Assembly (NCBI GenBank): GCA_000149265.1 | Contig: CH003278.1 | Coordinates: 663,154 to 727,153, forward strand | From: Ciona savignyi | Taxonomy: Eukaryota > Chordata > Ascidiacea > Phlebobranchia > Cionidae | Direction of reading: 5' to 3' | DNA: 64,000 nucleotides | Shown: positions 21,554 through 32,859 of the stretch, one piece after another | Layout: each line of letters begins with the position of its first letter | Numbering within the stretch: position 1 is the stretch's first letter | Made by a program: the position numbers and the translations under genes | Notes under the pieces: model-generated | Databases searched by the model: none | The model's input: only the letters and a program-made list of their open reading frames with translations | What the model was told of the DNA's origin: nothing

Positions 21554-24500
21554 GTTGTTTTAGGAAACGGCAACTTTACAACTGTTCAAGCGACACATGC
21601 AAGGCTTTCCAAACCCACAGACTCAGTACGAGTGAGTACAAACAGTACGCCAAATACGCTTCTGTTTCCGATGAAGTGACCCTTAATATCTGCTGCTGCA
21701 CGAAAGATGGCTGCAACAAAATCGTTACGTCATCAGATACCCGGCCGGCACGTCTGTTTGTGACGTCACACCGGGATGTCACGACCCCAGAACCGTCCGA
21801 CCAGACGTCATTCAGTAAGTTTGATTAATGCCTAACGTAAGTCGGAAATGCAAGGAACGTGACAAATAAGTTAATAAAACACGGAAAACACTTTTCTTTC
21901 GGAAATACCACTTTATTTTACCCTCGTATGTCGGTTCCGGTGACAGTCCTTAGTTTTGATGGCTATTTTTGGCGAGATTCGATCTTTTTGAAAAGATTGG
22001 CTTCGCAACCGCATATACCCTGCGACCACATTTATACTACTGAAAGATCTTATGAAAGCCCTCTGTATAAAGGGCAATCGCATGACTCGATTTGCCACAT
22101 TTAATTTGGTTAAAAAAAGCAGAAATAGCGACTGTCTGCACTAGTTGCGCTATGCAACAAGCAGAACTGGTAAAGGGCCCTTTAAAAAAGTTATTGGTTC
22201 GCCATGCAAATACTTCCTTGACCAAACAAACGAAAATTCCAGTAGTATTTTACTAATTAAGCTTACCCAAGCATGTCGATTATACTGTTGACATGGTGTT
22301 GATGATAGAGTAAATGCGATTAAATGTTTTATTTCCGACATTGGTCAAAGGCACACTAATTTACCATCCCTATAATAAAAGAATTATACATAAGTAAACC
22401 AAGAAGGGACTAAACACCAGTATACTTATTTGTCATAAACTTCACCGCGCGTACTTTTTACGTCATCAATCATTTTAAAGTTCAACGAATTGTCACTTTC
22501 AGACCCGAACTCCAAGAGTCAACCTTGGGACATCGCAGCTACGTGTATCGTCATGGTGGCCCTGCTGTTCGTCGTCGGCACCTATTTGTTACGTAAAGGT
22601 GGTGGCGTCTTCTTCTTTAACGCACTGATGACGACATTATTTTATTTTTTCGCAGTTATGACGTCACAACCTTCAACGTTCCACGAGAAACTGTGCAATC
22701 ATCTCAGTATTACGTAAGAATAAGCAGAAACAAACAAAATTGGATACTATTTTAATACCGCCTTTAAACGTTATACCTATATTGGAATATTACTTCTTTC
22801 AATTTTTAATTACCTAAAATGTCCAAGTACCATCATATTCTTAATCACCTAAATATAATCAAATACACATGTGAATGAACACTCGTTATAATTATGTTTC
22901 TGTTTTAGCACTTCCCGAGAGCATCGTGATGTCAAAAATACACCTTTGGTCGAGTAAGCAAATTTATGTTTCTTTTTTTATCATTCTAAATGCTATAGTA
23001 TTGGAAATTCAATAGTGGTAATACAATTTGCCAATTATCAAAACACCGCAATTGTTTTTTTTTATTATGTTACCAAGAAAACGAACATTTTTAGATCCGA
23101 CACCTCACAATCTTGCTTATCGGAAGAACAATTTGTTTCTGACGTAAATGTTAACTTTGATGACGTCATTGGCGTTGGAAAATTTGGATCCGTGTATCTG
23201 GCGCATGGCCGACTTGTAGATGGTTCAAATGTTAATCTTGCTTTTAAAGGTTAGTATTCCCGAACCGAAAAATAACTGGTATACAGGGTATCTTATAAGC
23301 TATAGGCTAGTTATATATAATTAAAATAAATTAAGTAAAGGCTAGTCAGTAAGTTATATCATGTGTGGTAAAAAACGATGGGGAAAACGGGTGGGGCGAC
23401 TTATGCTGCATTACAGTACCTTCATCTGGGTAACTTGTACTCACAGTCGATTTGTAGGGGTTACTTATTCTCAAAATCATGTAGTTTAACTGTGTTTCTT
23501 ACATTACAACAGTTGCACACGATTTCTCCGAGAGCGCTCGCTGCCATAGAAACGAGGTCTACATCTATGAAGCCCAGCAAACTCAACATAATATTGTAAC
23601 GTATTACGGTACCTGCATCGTGAAGTGTAAAAGCGGGTTACTGACAGAATATTGCAGCCAGGTAGTAAATTCAATTGTGATATTTACTTATATTGTTCGT
23701 CCTTGAATTTGTATGTATCACAACACATTGGGGTACTGTCTTTATTATTCACAACACACTACAATATTTTTGAAATTTTGGAGAATATTTTATGTATAAT
23801 ATATATCGACATAGTACTCATGTTTTATCCACGCCAGTAGAAAAAAGCAATATCGGTCACCACATAGCTATAATTATCATATTACTTTATTCGCATCGTC
23901 GAGGGTTACTGGTGCTGTTGCATTGTGTTTTATATGATTGAGCCTGATATTCTACTTATCTTATTTATCTATTCGGCCCAGGAGACGTCCGATAAATGCT
24001 TGTTCAAAGTCACAGCCAAAAGTCAGCAGCTGGTTCTGACAATACACATTTTCCGCTGTCTGCAGACCGCGGATGCTCTGACAGATTGAGCTTACCGATC
24101 TGACGAGTCCTTTTTTAATCCCCATCCTAGTTACTATGGTGTACTGTTTTATGTTTCAAATCACTAAACGAACTCCTACTCGTGCCAGAAAAAAGGTTTT
24201 ATGGATTGACAAATATTGTACTGTCAAATAATGAACACAGTATAATTGGAATACAAGATGGTGTAACGTGACGATTAACAGTTGATAAATACAAGCTTAA
24301 AATAAGTAGCGTGTCCACTCCTAATGAGTCTATAAAATACTTTCAGGGGAATTTAAGGAAGTTTTTGACAATGAATTCCATAGAAATAAAGCTATGCGTC
24401 TCAATGCTTTATGATGTCACCAGTGCCATTGCCTACTTGCATCGAATCAATTATGACGGAGGTGGGTAACGGTATTTTTGAAATATGATATGAATGACCA

Positions 24501-27048
24501 ATGTGAACTATCTTTAAGACGAAGTTCATCATAACTGCGTATATACATCGTTCAATACCATCTAAAAAACCAAAGAGTTCACAATTACACAGTATTAAAT
24601 CCAATAAAGCCAAGTTTACACAATGGGTGCGACAGCCTCAAATCTTTCTCTTTTTTTCAATAAACCATAAGGACAAAGGTTCCTTGCCGTTTTATAGTGC
24701 ACAAAATGGTGCATCTCACAATATTTAAATCTAATAAAAAAAATTTAATGGGACTGTTTCTGACCCGCATTTGACTCGTCATGAGGTCCGTTTGCATTGC
24801 ATACGTTAAGTTGCGTTAACCGTTATGTCACAAAATCTTTCAGCAATACTTATATAAGAACTAGTAAAGAAGACAATGAATTAATATATTTTAAGCCCGC
24901 ACTGTTGTTTACTCAGACAAGCCGCGCATTGCACATCGAGATCTTTGCAGCAGTAATTTCCTTGTACGTGGCAATCAGTCTTTAGCATTATCTGACTTCG
25001 GGTCCTCCATGGTTATCGATGACGTGACCAATGACGTCACAGATGCTAGGATGGAGAACACATATGCGGAGGTATGTAGGCAAATATGGATTTTTAATAG
25101 ATTTCTAAGGCAGAATACGCACATAGGCTGAGGTTAAGTATTCAAGTATTCATGTGTATCCCCGTAAATTGCAAAACACAATGGGCGTTAACAAACGTGT
25201 AAACGTCAGATTGCCTTGCCCATACCGACGGTTTCAGGCAAAGTCCGTATGCCCTGCACAACTGACTAGCTAGCCACCGGTTTCGAATCTTAAACCGACA
25301 CAAACGACTTACTATAGCGACCCCACGGTTGAAAGCCGACGCATTAAACCACCTAGCTAAGTGGTCGGACTATAGTCTGCCGTTTTTATATTATATCTTA
25401 ATAAACTTATTTACATTTTACATTGTCACGGGGTATTTGTAATGGTAGCATTTAGTTGCTGAGGGGACTCCGTTTTACGTTGCTCCAGAAGTTCTCGACC
25501 TGTCAATCAATTTACGTCACCAAGGTGAAGCCCTGACACAGGCTGACGTGTACTCTATGTCACTTGTCATGTGGGAGGTTGTAACACAATGTAAAGAGTT
25601 TAACGGTGGGTTAAAATTTCATTATTTGAATAATCTTTAGCTTTTGATAACAATTTAATTAAATTGTTTAGGCTAGGATAGTCGTTAAAACATGTGAAAT
25701 TACCAAAAAGTCCCGTGCATATTAAATGATTATTTTCGTGTTTGTTCCTCTCTATATTTAACAATAACGTAATATCTATCACTACAATTCCACATTGTGT
25801 ATGATTTGTTTTAAGCTAGTCGGATGAGTCGTTGGACAAGGCTTTTATCGGATATTGCCCGAACCCAGTGGATTAATGGGTTTTCTCAAAAACGTACCAA
25901 GCATACACAACACACTTCAATGGGACCGGTAGCTCGACTGTGGAAGCTAGGTGATCTGACGACAAACCGTGTACGAACGCTTCACAACGTTCTTGCAAGT
26001 AATCTTGCAAAGCAATTTCCCATTCACGGGGATAAACATGAATTTCCTATTTGTAGATACTACGCCACCACACTCGTTGCCATACCAACATGACGTCAAC
26101 AATATACACGAGCTCATTGATCACGTGGTTGTGAGGAAAAATAGACCCGCTTTCAAGTTTGACACCAAAAAATCTGGTATAAGTATATAATATCATAACT
26201 TACATCTATTGTAATGTTAACGTTATATGTGGACATTGACTGGTTGGTAATTCGATTTTCGAGAATAAAAGAAGAAGATAAAATATTAAATAAGATCCTT
26301 ATATCCACCAATGCGATAATTTTAATGAATTAATATTCAGATCAATAGCATTTAATCAATACAGAAATAAAAAGGAAAGAATAAAAACGAAGTAAAAACA
26401 AAATGTGTTTCCATCGGAATTCCGAATGGAACTAATAAAAATCATTTACAGAGCAACGATAAGCATTTTGAGACACCTTAACAAAAAACTAAACCAATCA
26501 GATTGGTCTCTCTTCAGGCTCAAATGAATTTAGAAATTAAAAAATAATAATGAATGACTTCATATTCCTTCCGGATTAAAGGTGTAAATAAACCCACTAT
26601 ACAAAAGTACTTACCATGACCACTGGTTTTAACATGAATCCCACCGTACCGTAAAGCACATAGCTACTGGTTATTGCCTGGGTTTCTAATATGTGACAAC
26701 TGTATTGAGTTCTGTTGAATATAGTCAGGTCATTTGAGATAAACCATTGAAATTACCTCGATTTAACCCAGTTGTGAATTTGAAAATTTTCATTTACTAC
26801 CATATATAGGTTATTCTTATCAGGATCATACTTCTCTATTCAAGATTCCATTTTAATATTCATTTACAGCACTTCGTGACATCATCGAGAAAACTATCAC
26901 CGAGTGTTGGGATTGTGACGAAGACGCTCGCTTGTCTGCGTCATGCGCACGTGATCGTATGTTTATGATGAAAAAACATTTTAACAGCGTAACTGTTGAC
27001 GTAGGAGATATTGGCCTCGGCAGTATTATGCCGGAGACAGTGGTGTAA
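21554..27048 (+). CDS. TGF-beta superfamily type II receptor serine/threonine kinase (5' end uncertain)
   Basis: Eleven exons: 21554-21814, 22503-22598, 22656-22713, 22909-22953, 23095-23249, 23513-23661, 24347-24461, 24917-25071, 25449-25605, 26057-26176, 26870-27048. All junctions keep frame, giving 496 codons including the stop. The first exon holds the C-terminal half of a cysteine-rich ectodomain (GCFRKRQLYNC...NICCCTKDGCN). Next come the membrane segment (IVMVALLFVVGTYLLRK), a short juxtamembrane region, and the kinase: glycine loop GVGKFGSVYL, VAIK-type lysine in NLAFK, catalytic loop AHRDLCSSNFLV, DFG in LSDFGSSM, TPFYVAPEVLD (type II receptors have TRRYMAPEVLE here), and ECWDCDEDARLSASC near the end. 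Key catalytic residues are present, so it should be active. No GS box is seen, consistent with type II. The tail after the kinase is short, unlike BMPR2. Closest class is ActRII/AMHR2-like; the exact ortholog is unresolved. Confidence 0.85.
22599..22655 (+). other. 57-nt mini-intron, in frame if retained
   Basis: Donor AAAG|gtggtg and acceptor ttttttcgcag flank 57 nt with no stop in frame. Spliced, the membrane anchor is followed by RKVMTSQP. Retained, 19 residues (GGGVFFFNALMTTLFYFFA) that are strongly hydrophobic are inserted just after the first membrane segment. The polypyrimidine tract argues that splicing is normal. Confidence 0.55.
25135..25370 (-). mobile_element. SINE copy in a receptor intron
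   Basis: Minus-strand copy: tail CATGTGTATCCCCGTAAATT, body around CCCATACCGACGG, then ACTGACTAGCTAGCCACCGG and the tRNA-like head ending near GTGGTCGGAC. It lies between kinase exons 24917-25071 and 25449-25605. Confidence 0.7.
25815..26050 (+). mobile_element. 5'-truncated SINE abutting a receptor splice acceptor
   Basis: Starts in the AGCTAGTCGG segment and runs through GAACCCAGTGGATTAATGGG and GATCTGACGA to the tail CCATTCACGGGGATAAACAT. The tail GAATTTCCTATTTGTAG merges with the polypyrimidine tract and AG used by the exon starting at 26057. Confidence 0.7.
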
Positions 27049-27049
27049 C

Positions 27050-28095
27050 ATATTTTCAAATCACTGATCTAATTAGAAGTTCACCAAGAACTCTGTACTT
27101 TAGGCTTATATAAAATTCTTTTGTCTTTTGGACCTTAATAATGCAACTTTTAAATATATTATTTTCTGTACAATCTTGTAAAATTTTTAAACTTAATTGT
27201 TTTCATTCTTCATGCTGCTTTGGGACCACATGTAATTGCAAACTTTCTTCAAAAATATTTTTTGATTTATTGTGTTGCCCCATGTTGAAAAAATAGTTTT
27301 CGCGCCAATTACATGAACCGGTGTAGACATAACTGGCGCCATTGTTATTTTTGCAGCGTGCGCTGTTTTACGAAAGATATTTTTGCAATATTTTCTCATT
27401 TGCAATTGTGAAATATACTTGTAGTTTAAGCTATGCATTAAGCCAGGTTGTGAAGTCTGATATATGTTTTTTTGTTGGTTTGTCTTGGCGTGACAGAAAA
27501 AGTAAAGGTTGGACCAAATTTCTACGATAGCGCCTGCATAAGGTTGGGATACTCTAACTACAGAATACAGAAATGTTTGCCCAGGATTTAACTAAACTTG
27601 TACTTCAGTTCATTATTTCCAGCGTTTAGCAGTAAGAGGGGGTGTTGTACATGAATAATTGTTAAATTTACCAAAGACATTCTGGTGTCTATGTAAAGAA
27701 TTTTCATTTCCTTGTCAAAAAACAAAATAATTTTCATTTTTACACTTGGTGATTGAGTTACTTGCTAAACAGTTACTTGGTTTTTAAGGAAAGGGACCAA
27801 TGTTTAATAAATTTTGCTAAAACGCTCAAAGGCAGCCACTAAAAAAAACTTGCTATGACTGGATAACTAAAAATTTTTGCTCTTAATCGCTAAAACAATT
27901 TTTAACGAAAAAATTATGCATTAAAACAGCCCTGCTTTCCAGACCCGGCTATTGACATACGTACAGAAGATCCATTTTGACCACCAATTTTACATGCCTA
28001 AATTTAAAGTAAAAAATGCCTTTGAATTTTGTATATTCAATTTTTTTTGGAAATGCTGTACTTTTTTCTTAATAACAATATTTTGTTTTTTTTAA
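27050..28095. other. Intergenic between receptor and CPSF6
   Basis: About 1 kb with no coding motif. It contains the receptor 3' UTR and the CPSF6 promoter region. No canonical AATAAA was found right after the receptor stop. Confidence 0.4.
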
Positions 28096-28099
28096 AAGA
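28080..28099 (+). promoter_or_regulatory. Splice acceptor-like site upstream of CPSF6 (possible SL trans-splice site)
   Basis: A run of T followed by AAAAG, ending about 35 nt before the ATG at 28134. Ciona uses spliced-leader trans-splicing for many mRNAs (known biology of the group). A cis-spliced 5' UTR exon is the alternative. Confidence 0.35.
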
Positions 28100-28133
28100 T
28101 CTGATAGGTTAGGTTTGCACAAATTGCAAAAAA

Positions 28134-29666
28134 ATGACGGACGGCGTTGATATTGATCTATACGCGGATGTCGATCATGACTTTGCGCAGGAGGATACTA
28201 ATTACAACAGCGTCGATCTGTATGATGACATGATTCAACCAGCATCCAGAAACAACAGCACATCTCGACAAAACAGTACAAATGGAATTGCAGGGGCACC
28301 TGGTTCATTGCAATACAATTACCATGGTAAAAAGGTCTCTATCTACGTGGGAAACCTAACCTGGTGGACAACTGACAAAGATGTTCAAAATGCTATTAAT
28401 TCATTAGGTGTAACCGATTTAATTGAGATAAAATTTTATGAAAATCGTGCAAATGGCCAGTCTAAAGGATTTGCTCTGGTTCATCTTGCATCGGAGACCT
28501 CATCACGCATTGTGATGGATAAATTACCACAAAAAGATCTTCACGGCCAAAGCCCTGTAGTTACACCTTGCAACCGGCAGAGTTTAAACCAATTTGAGCA
28601 GCAGTCGAAAGCACAGCAAGGATCAACGCCTCAGCCAGAAGCCAAGCCACCAACTCCAGTAGCAGCTCAGCCTCCAAACATCGGACAACCCAATTCGGTT
28701 GCACCACCATGGCAACCGCCCACAACCCAGACATCTATATTGGGTCAACCACCTGCAACTCAACGATTTCCTTCTCCCTTTCCACCTACGTCAAAAGATC
28801 TGTCGTCTCTTCTTCCGACACCAAATGTTAGGGTGCCCCCGCCTAATTTTAATTTCCCCCCACCAGGAATACCCCCTCCAGGAATGATTCCCCCTCAAGT
28901 CCCCCCTCCAACCCGCCCACTTGTCCTATCATCAGGAATGTTTCCATCAGTTCTCCGAGCAGGACCACCCCCAAGAATTCCTCCACCCCCTGCAGCATTA
29001 ATGGCAATGCAACCCCCTCCCCATATGCTTGGCCCCCCACCCACCAGCCTCCCTAATTTAATTAATCGTATACCTGTACCCCCTCCGATGGGAGTTCCAC
29101 CTCCTAATCTTTTCCAACACCTTGCGCCCCAAAATGGGCCACCCCCTGTATTGTTACCAAACAATCAAGAGGAACAATACCAAGATCGTCGTTCACAATC
29201 CCCGCCACTAGGAGAACCTGAAATTGAGGAGATCATGATAAGAAACCGTGCGGTTTCAAGCAGTGCCATATCTCGAGCAGTTTCCGATGCAAGCTCTGGA
29301 GATTATAGCAGCGCGATTGAAACCTTGGTCACGGCCATTTCGCTTATTAAGCAATCAAAAGTAGCTGACGATGAAAGAGCAAAAGTTTTGATTGGATCTT
29401 TACAGGATTGCTTGCATGGCATTGAAGAAAAGTCATTTGGCAGTGTACGAAAGCGTGATCGTTCTCGGGAGCGTGAAGAGAGGCCACGGCACCGCGAGTC
29501 AAAGTCACGTCGCCGAGACCGTGACCGCGATCGTGACCGATCACGAAGTCGTGATAGATATGATGATCGTGAATATCATGATAGAAGCCGCGACAGAAGT
29601 CGTGACCGAGATAGCTATTCACGCCACTCTGATCGTGATCGTGACCGTGATCGTCACCGACGTTAA
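28134..29666 (+). CDS. CPSF6: Cleavage and polyadenylation specificity factor subunit 6, intronless
   Basis: Single 510-residue frame. The N-terminus MTDGVDIDLYADVDHDFAQE matches the acidic start of CPSF6. One RRM spans about residues 66-140, with RNP2 IYVGNLTWWTTDKDV and RNP1 SKGFALVHL, followed by HGQSPVVTPCN, a family hallmark. Next is a proline-rich middle (about 160-345), the conserved block EEIMIRNRAVSSSAISRAVS followed by DASSGDYSSAIETLVTAISL, and an Arg/Asp/Ser-rich tail. CPSF6 is the large subunit of the CFIm complex, binding CPSF5 through the RRM and steering poly(A) site choice in the nucleus; its RS-like tail serves nuclear import. Vertebrate genes are split into many exons; this one has none. 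Confidence 0.95.
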   Translation: MTDGVDIDLYADVDHDFAQEDTNYNSVDLYDDMIQPASRNNSTSRQNSTNGIAGAPGSLQYNYHGKKVSIYVGNLTWWTTDKDVQNAINSLGVTDLIEIKFYENRANGQSKGFALVHLASETSSRIVMDKLPQKDLHGQSPVVTPCNRQSLNQFEQQSKAQQGSTPQPEAKPPTPVAAQPPNIGQPNSVAPPWQPPTTQTSILGQPPATQRFPSPFPPTSKDLSSLLPTPNVRVPPPNFNFPPPGIPPPGMIPPQVPPPTRPLVLSSGMFPSVLRAGPPPRIPPPPAALMAMQPPPHMLGPPPTSLPNLINRIPVPPPMGVPPPNLFQHLAPQNGPPPVLLPNNQEEQYQDRRSQSPPLGEPEIEEIMIRNRAVSSSAISRAVSDASSGDYSSAIETLVTAISLIKQSKVADDERAKVLIGSLQDCLHGIEEKSFGSVRKRDRSREREERPRHRESKSRRRDRDRDRDRSRSRDRYDDREYHDRSRDRSRDRDSYSRHSDRDRDRDRHRR

Positions 29667-29776
29667 AGGGTCATAACTTTGTGCAAAAACTGCCGATTTA
29701 CAATTTAAATGATGTGCATTTATAACCATCACGTATATGATGTAATGGTAGTTTCACAACAAAATTTAAAAGGTCA

Positions 29777-29782
29777 AATAAA
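29777..29782 (+). terminator. AATAAA polyadenylation signal of CPSF6
   Basis: Canonical hexamer about 110 nt after the CPSF6 stop codon. Longer 3' UTRs reaching into the T-rich downstream sequence are possible. Confidence 0.5.
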
Positions 29783-29789
29783 GCTGCCA

Positions 29790-31985
29790 ATAGGCTACTC
29801 AATTGTATTGTATGTAATATTACTAAAAGTAATGTGCTTTTATTTTGTCATCAATTTTAAACTCAGCAAGAATAATTTAAACAAAACAATGAAATTGGAA
29901 ATGTAAAAGCTATAAATCCAAATTATCTGTGGTTAATTTACAAGTGTTAATATTTTAAAATTTAAATTTAACCACAGAACTGTCATATTGCCATGTGCTT
30001 TACAAGCTTCCTGTGTCACTAAATTGTACAAAATTAAAATAATTTCTTTCTGTGCTTGTTCATGTTTTCTTAACAAAAGCCAGGTTAAAACATGTCGATA
30101 TTATGCTCTGAAAATTGTCCAAACTGACCATGTTTGTAAATATATATTTCAAATGGTCAAATGAACTACCCTGAACATCAAGACTTTCATTTTTTCACAA
30201 TTATGTACAAATGTTCTGAGAATTAAGTTCTACTGTCTTATACATTTTGATTCTGTCCAACATGTAATACATATTGCTGCTTCAGGTATTGATTATGTTA
30301 GTTTACAAGTATTTTATTAAATGCACCCACATGTCCATCTAGAAGATTTCGTTGTCATATTTGTTTCCCTTTTGTACACTTACAGTACGACTAAACCTAT
30401 GCAGGATTTCTTGAAATCTTTAAAGCCATTGGTGCACTGTCTTCCTTTTTATCCTGTGCCTTTTATTGTACTAATATTTGATATATATTGAACACAAAAT
30501 TTGTTTTTTTTGGAACAACAGCATTTCTATGCAATATTTTTGTTAATTTTGTCTGAATTTCTAAAGAAATTGTCCATATTAATGTTATTTTTTTGGTTCC
30601 TATCCATCTATGCAATAACTTTCACTACTTCCTGGAGTTTTGTCGGATTTTCTTGTCAGTTCTGTTTTGGTATATATAACTACTTTGTGCCATGTAATTA
30701 TTGGGCTGGTTTTCCAGCATTTGTGTTAAATAACGTTTTAATCATGTTTGGTCCATTTACTCTCAAGTTTAAACTCTCAACCTTTCTGATTTTCTTTTCA
30801 ATCTTTTCTTCAGCATTATTATCCTCGGTCAAAATCTTTCCTCGTACTTTCTTGCTCTGTTCCAATTGTGATTTGTTGAACAAATTTTACATTTATTTAT
30901 TTACAGATAAGTTTAGGAGGTTTGTACTAGCTCTTATAGTATTTATATGAAACAAGTCTTAAATTAAAGTTAAAAATATTTTACAGCTTATTAAGTATAG
31001 TTTCTGACATACGAAAAATAGGTTTTAAAACTTCCTTTTTATTTGTGGCATGTCACTTAGGGGACAGTACTTATCTGTAATACTTCTGAACAAAAGTTAA
31101 AACTTACATTCATCTATATTTTAATTTATTATTATTTTTCGAAGGTCCAGATTCTGGTTTCAAAAAAGAAACAAGATTTCAAACCAATTACTTTGAATTT
31201 CAAGTTCTACCAACAACAATAATTAACTTTCAATTTGCTTATTTCAATATCTTTACATAGCATATGAACTTAGGTTCACTTTCTTATATTTAAGATAATA
31301 GTTCTAAAAAATATTTTGCTTTATGTAAATAATTAATTTCCTTTCATGATCGAAATTCTTGTGTGTAATCTAATCTTTGTCAGCTTTTCCTATGGTTTCG
31401 AAATCGCTCCTTTCTTCCCCTTACTATTGAAATGTTGGTGTTTTGTCTCTTATACCTGGTTGTGCTAGCTACCTTGAACAATTCATACAGAACGGGCCTT
31501 ATATTGGATATGTTACTATTTGATACTATTTCTTGATACATTTGTCAAGTAGTGTGTTTCTTAAAACTGAATTGATATATTTAAAAGTAATACTGTTCTG
31601 TTGTGTCAACAAAGATGCATTTTTATCTGTATCGAAGGGTAATTCACAAAAACTCCTGATTTTTAAACTTTTTATAATTATGCAAGCGATACACAATTTT
31701 AATTTTTGTAAATATTTCGATAAAAACCTTAAAACGAAGCAAACGTTTTATAACATTCAACGGTACAGCACGTTTTTTTCGTGGACTGCTAAGCTTTGTG
31801 GAGTTTTTCCCAAAAATTCTGTTTTTCTTTTGTCCAATTTTAGTATTTCCTTATCGTTATATTAATGAAAACGTCTTTAGTAAGTAGTTAGATAGAATAC
31901 GCATTTTTATTCATATATAGGAAAGGACGGCTCTCGTTGGGTATTTGGGTTTCTTCCATTTCGTTGCTATTGGTCGAATTGTCGG
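29790..31985. other. T-rich stretch, possibly extended 3' UTR; no firm gene
   Basis: Strong T over A bias on the plus strand, especially 30250-31860. Open frames at 30501-30950 (149 codons, almost entirely hydrophobic or aromatic) and 31533-31865 probably arise because T-rich sequence lacks stop codons. No homology or signal is recognised. Confidence 0.4.
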
Positions 31986-31989
31986 AGAT

Positions 31990-32287
31990 TCGGTCCGGCC
32001 CGATGGTCTAGCGGTTAAGTGCGTCGCCTTTCAATCGAAAGGTTGCAGGTGCGAAACTGGTCGCTAGCTAGTCGGTTGTGTCCTTGGGCAAGGCACTTTA
32101 CGGACATTGCCTGAATCCAGCGGATTAATGGGTTCTACAAAATTGAAGAAACATGTCTATCACATACAACACACTGCAATAGCTCCGGTAACCCGACGAT
32201 GGGCGCGAGGTGATCTGACGATTGCTCGTGTGATAACCCCTGGGGTTTTCCCATTCACGGGGATAAACATGAATATCCTATCCTAGA
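31990..32287 (+). mobile_element. tRNA-derived SINE, best-preserved copy
   Basis: Head GGCCCGATGGTCTAGCGGTT fits an A box (TGGTCTAGCGGTTAAG), GGTTGCAGGTGCGAAACTGG sits at the B box, then TCGCTAGCTAGTCGGTTGTG, GGGCAAGGCACTTTACGGAC, a spacer, GGTAACCCGACGATGGGCGC, and the tail CATTCACGGGGATAAACATG with ATCCTATCCTA. About 300 bp; a good reference for the family. Confidence 0.85.
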
Positions 32288-32599
32288 TCATTTACGAGTG
32301 TTTTATGTCGTAAATGCAGAATTTTTTTAAATGGTATGCATACGATATTCTGGTTTATCATTCTTAATCAGACCCACTAGTAATCCGGTTTACTTCTGTC
32401 CTTCGCTGGATTATAGGAGCTGTTGTAATGTGTTGTGTGTGATTTTGGTCACCCATTTTAATGTTTTAACCCAATCCTGCGTTTTACTTTTTCAATAAGA
32501 TTCGACCTTTTCCTATTTACCCTTGATTGCATTGTTTTTTTTTACTCGGCCGTATTTTACTGGCATTGACATTATTAACTAATAATTTTATATTCCTTG

Positions 32600-32852
32600 C
32601 CTAAAATAGGATATTCCTGTTATTTGCAAATATAAGGGTCGTCCGATTACCTTGCGCCCACCTTCGGGTTACAGGAGCTGTTGCGGTGTGTTATATATGA
32701 TTCACACGTATCTTCCATTTTGTAGAACCTCTTAATTCGCTGGTTTCATGTAAGTTAAGTGCCTTTTCATAAGACACAATTGACTAGTTTCTTACCTGCA
32801 ATCCTTCGGCTAACAGGCGACGCACTAACCCACCAAGCTAAACTATTGGACA
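32600..32852 (-). mobile_element. Diverged SINE copy, minus strand
   Basis: Tail AGGATATTCCTG, body TTGCGCCCACCTTCGGGTTA, and head region CCTGCAATCCTTCGGCTAAC are recognisable but shortened. Confidence 0.65.
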
Positions 32853-32859
32853 ATGAACA

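Noticed and set aside
28849..29164. Glycine-rich minus-strand frames inside CPSF6
   Set aside because: Antisense shadows of the proline-rich coding region.
30501..30950. 149-residue membrane-protein-like frame
   Set aside because: Composition follows from T-rich sequence poor in stop codons; no start context, conserved motif or paralog.
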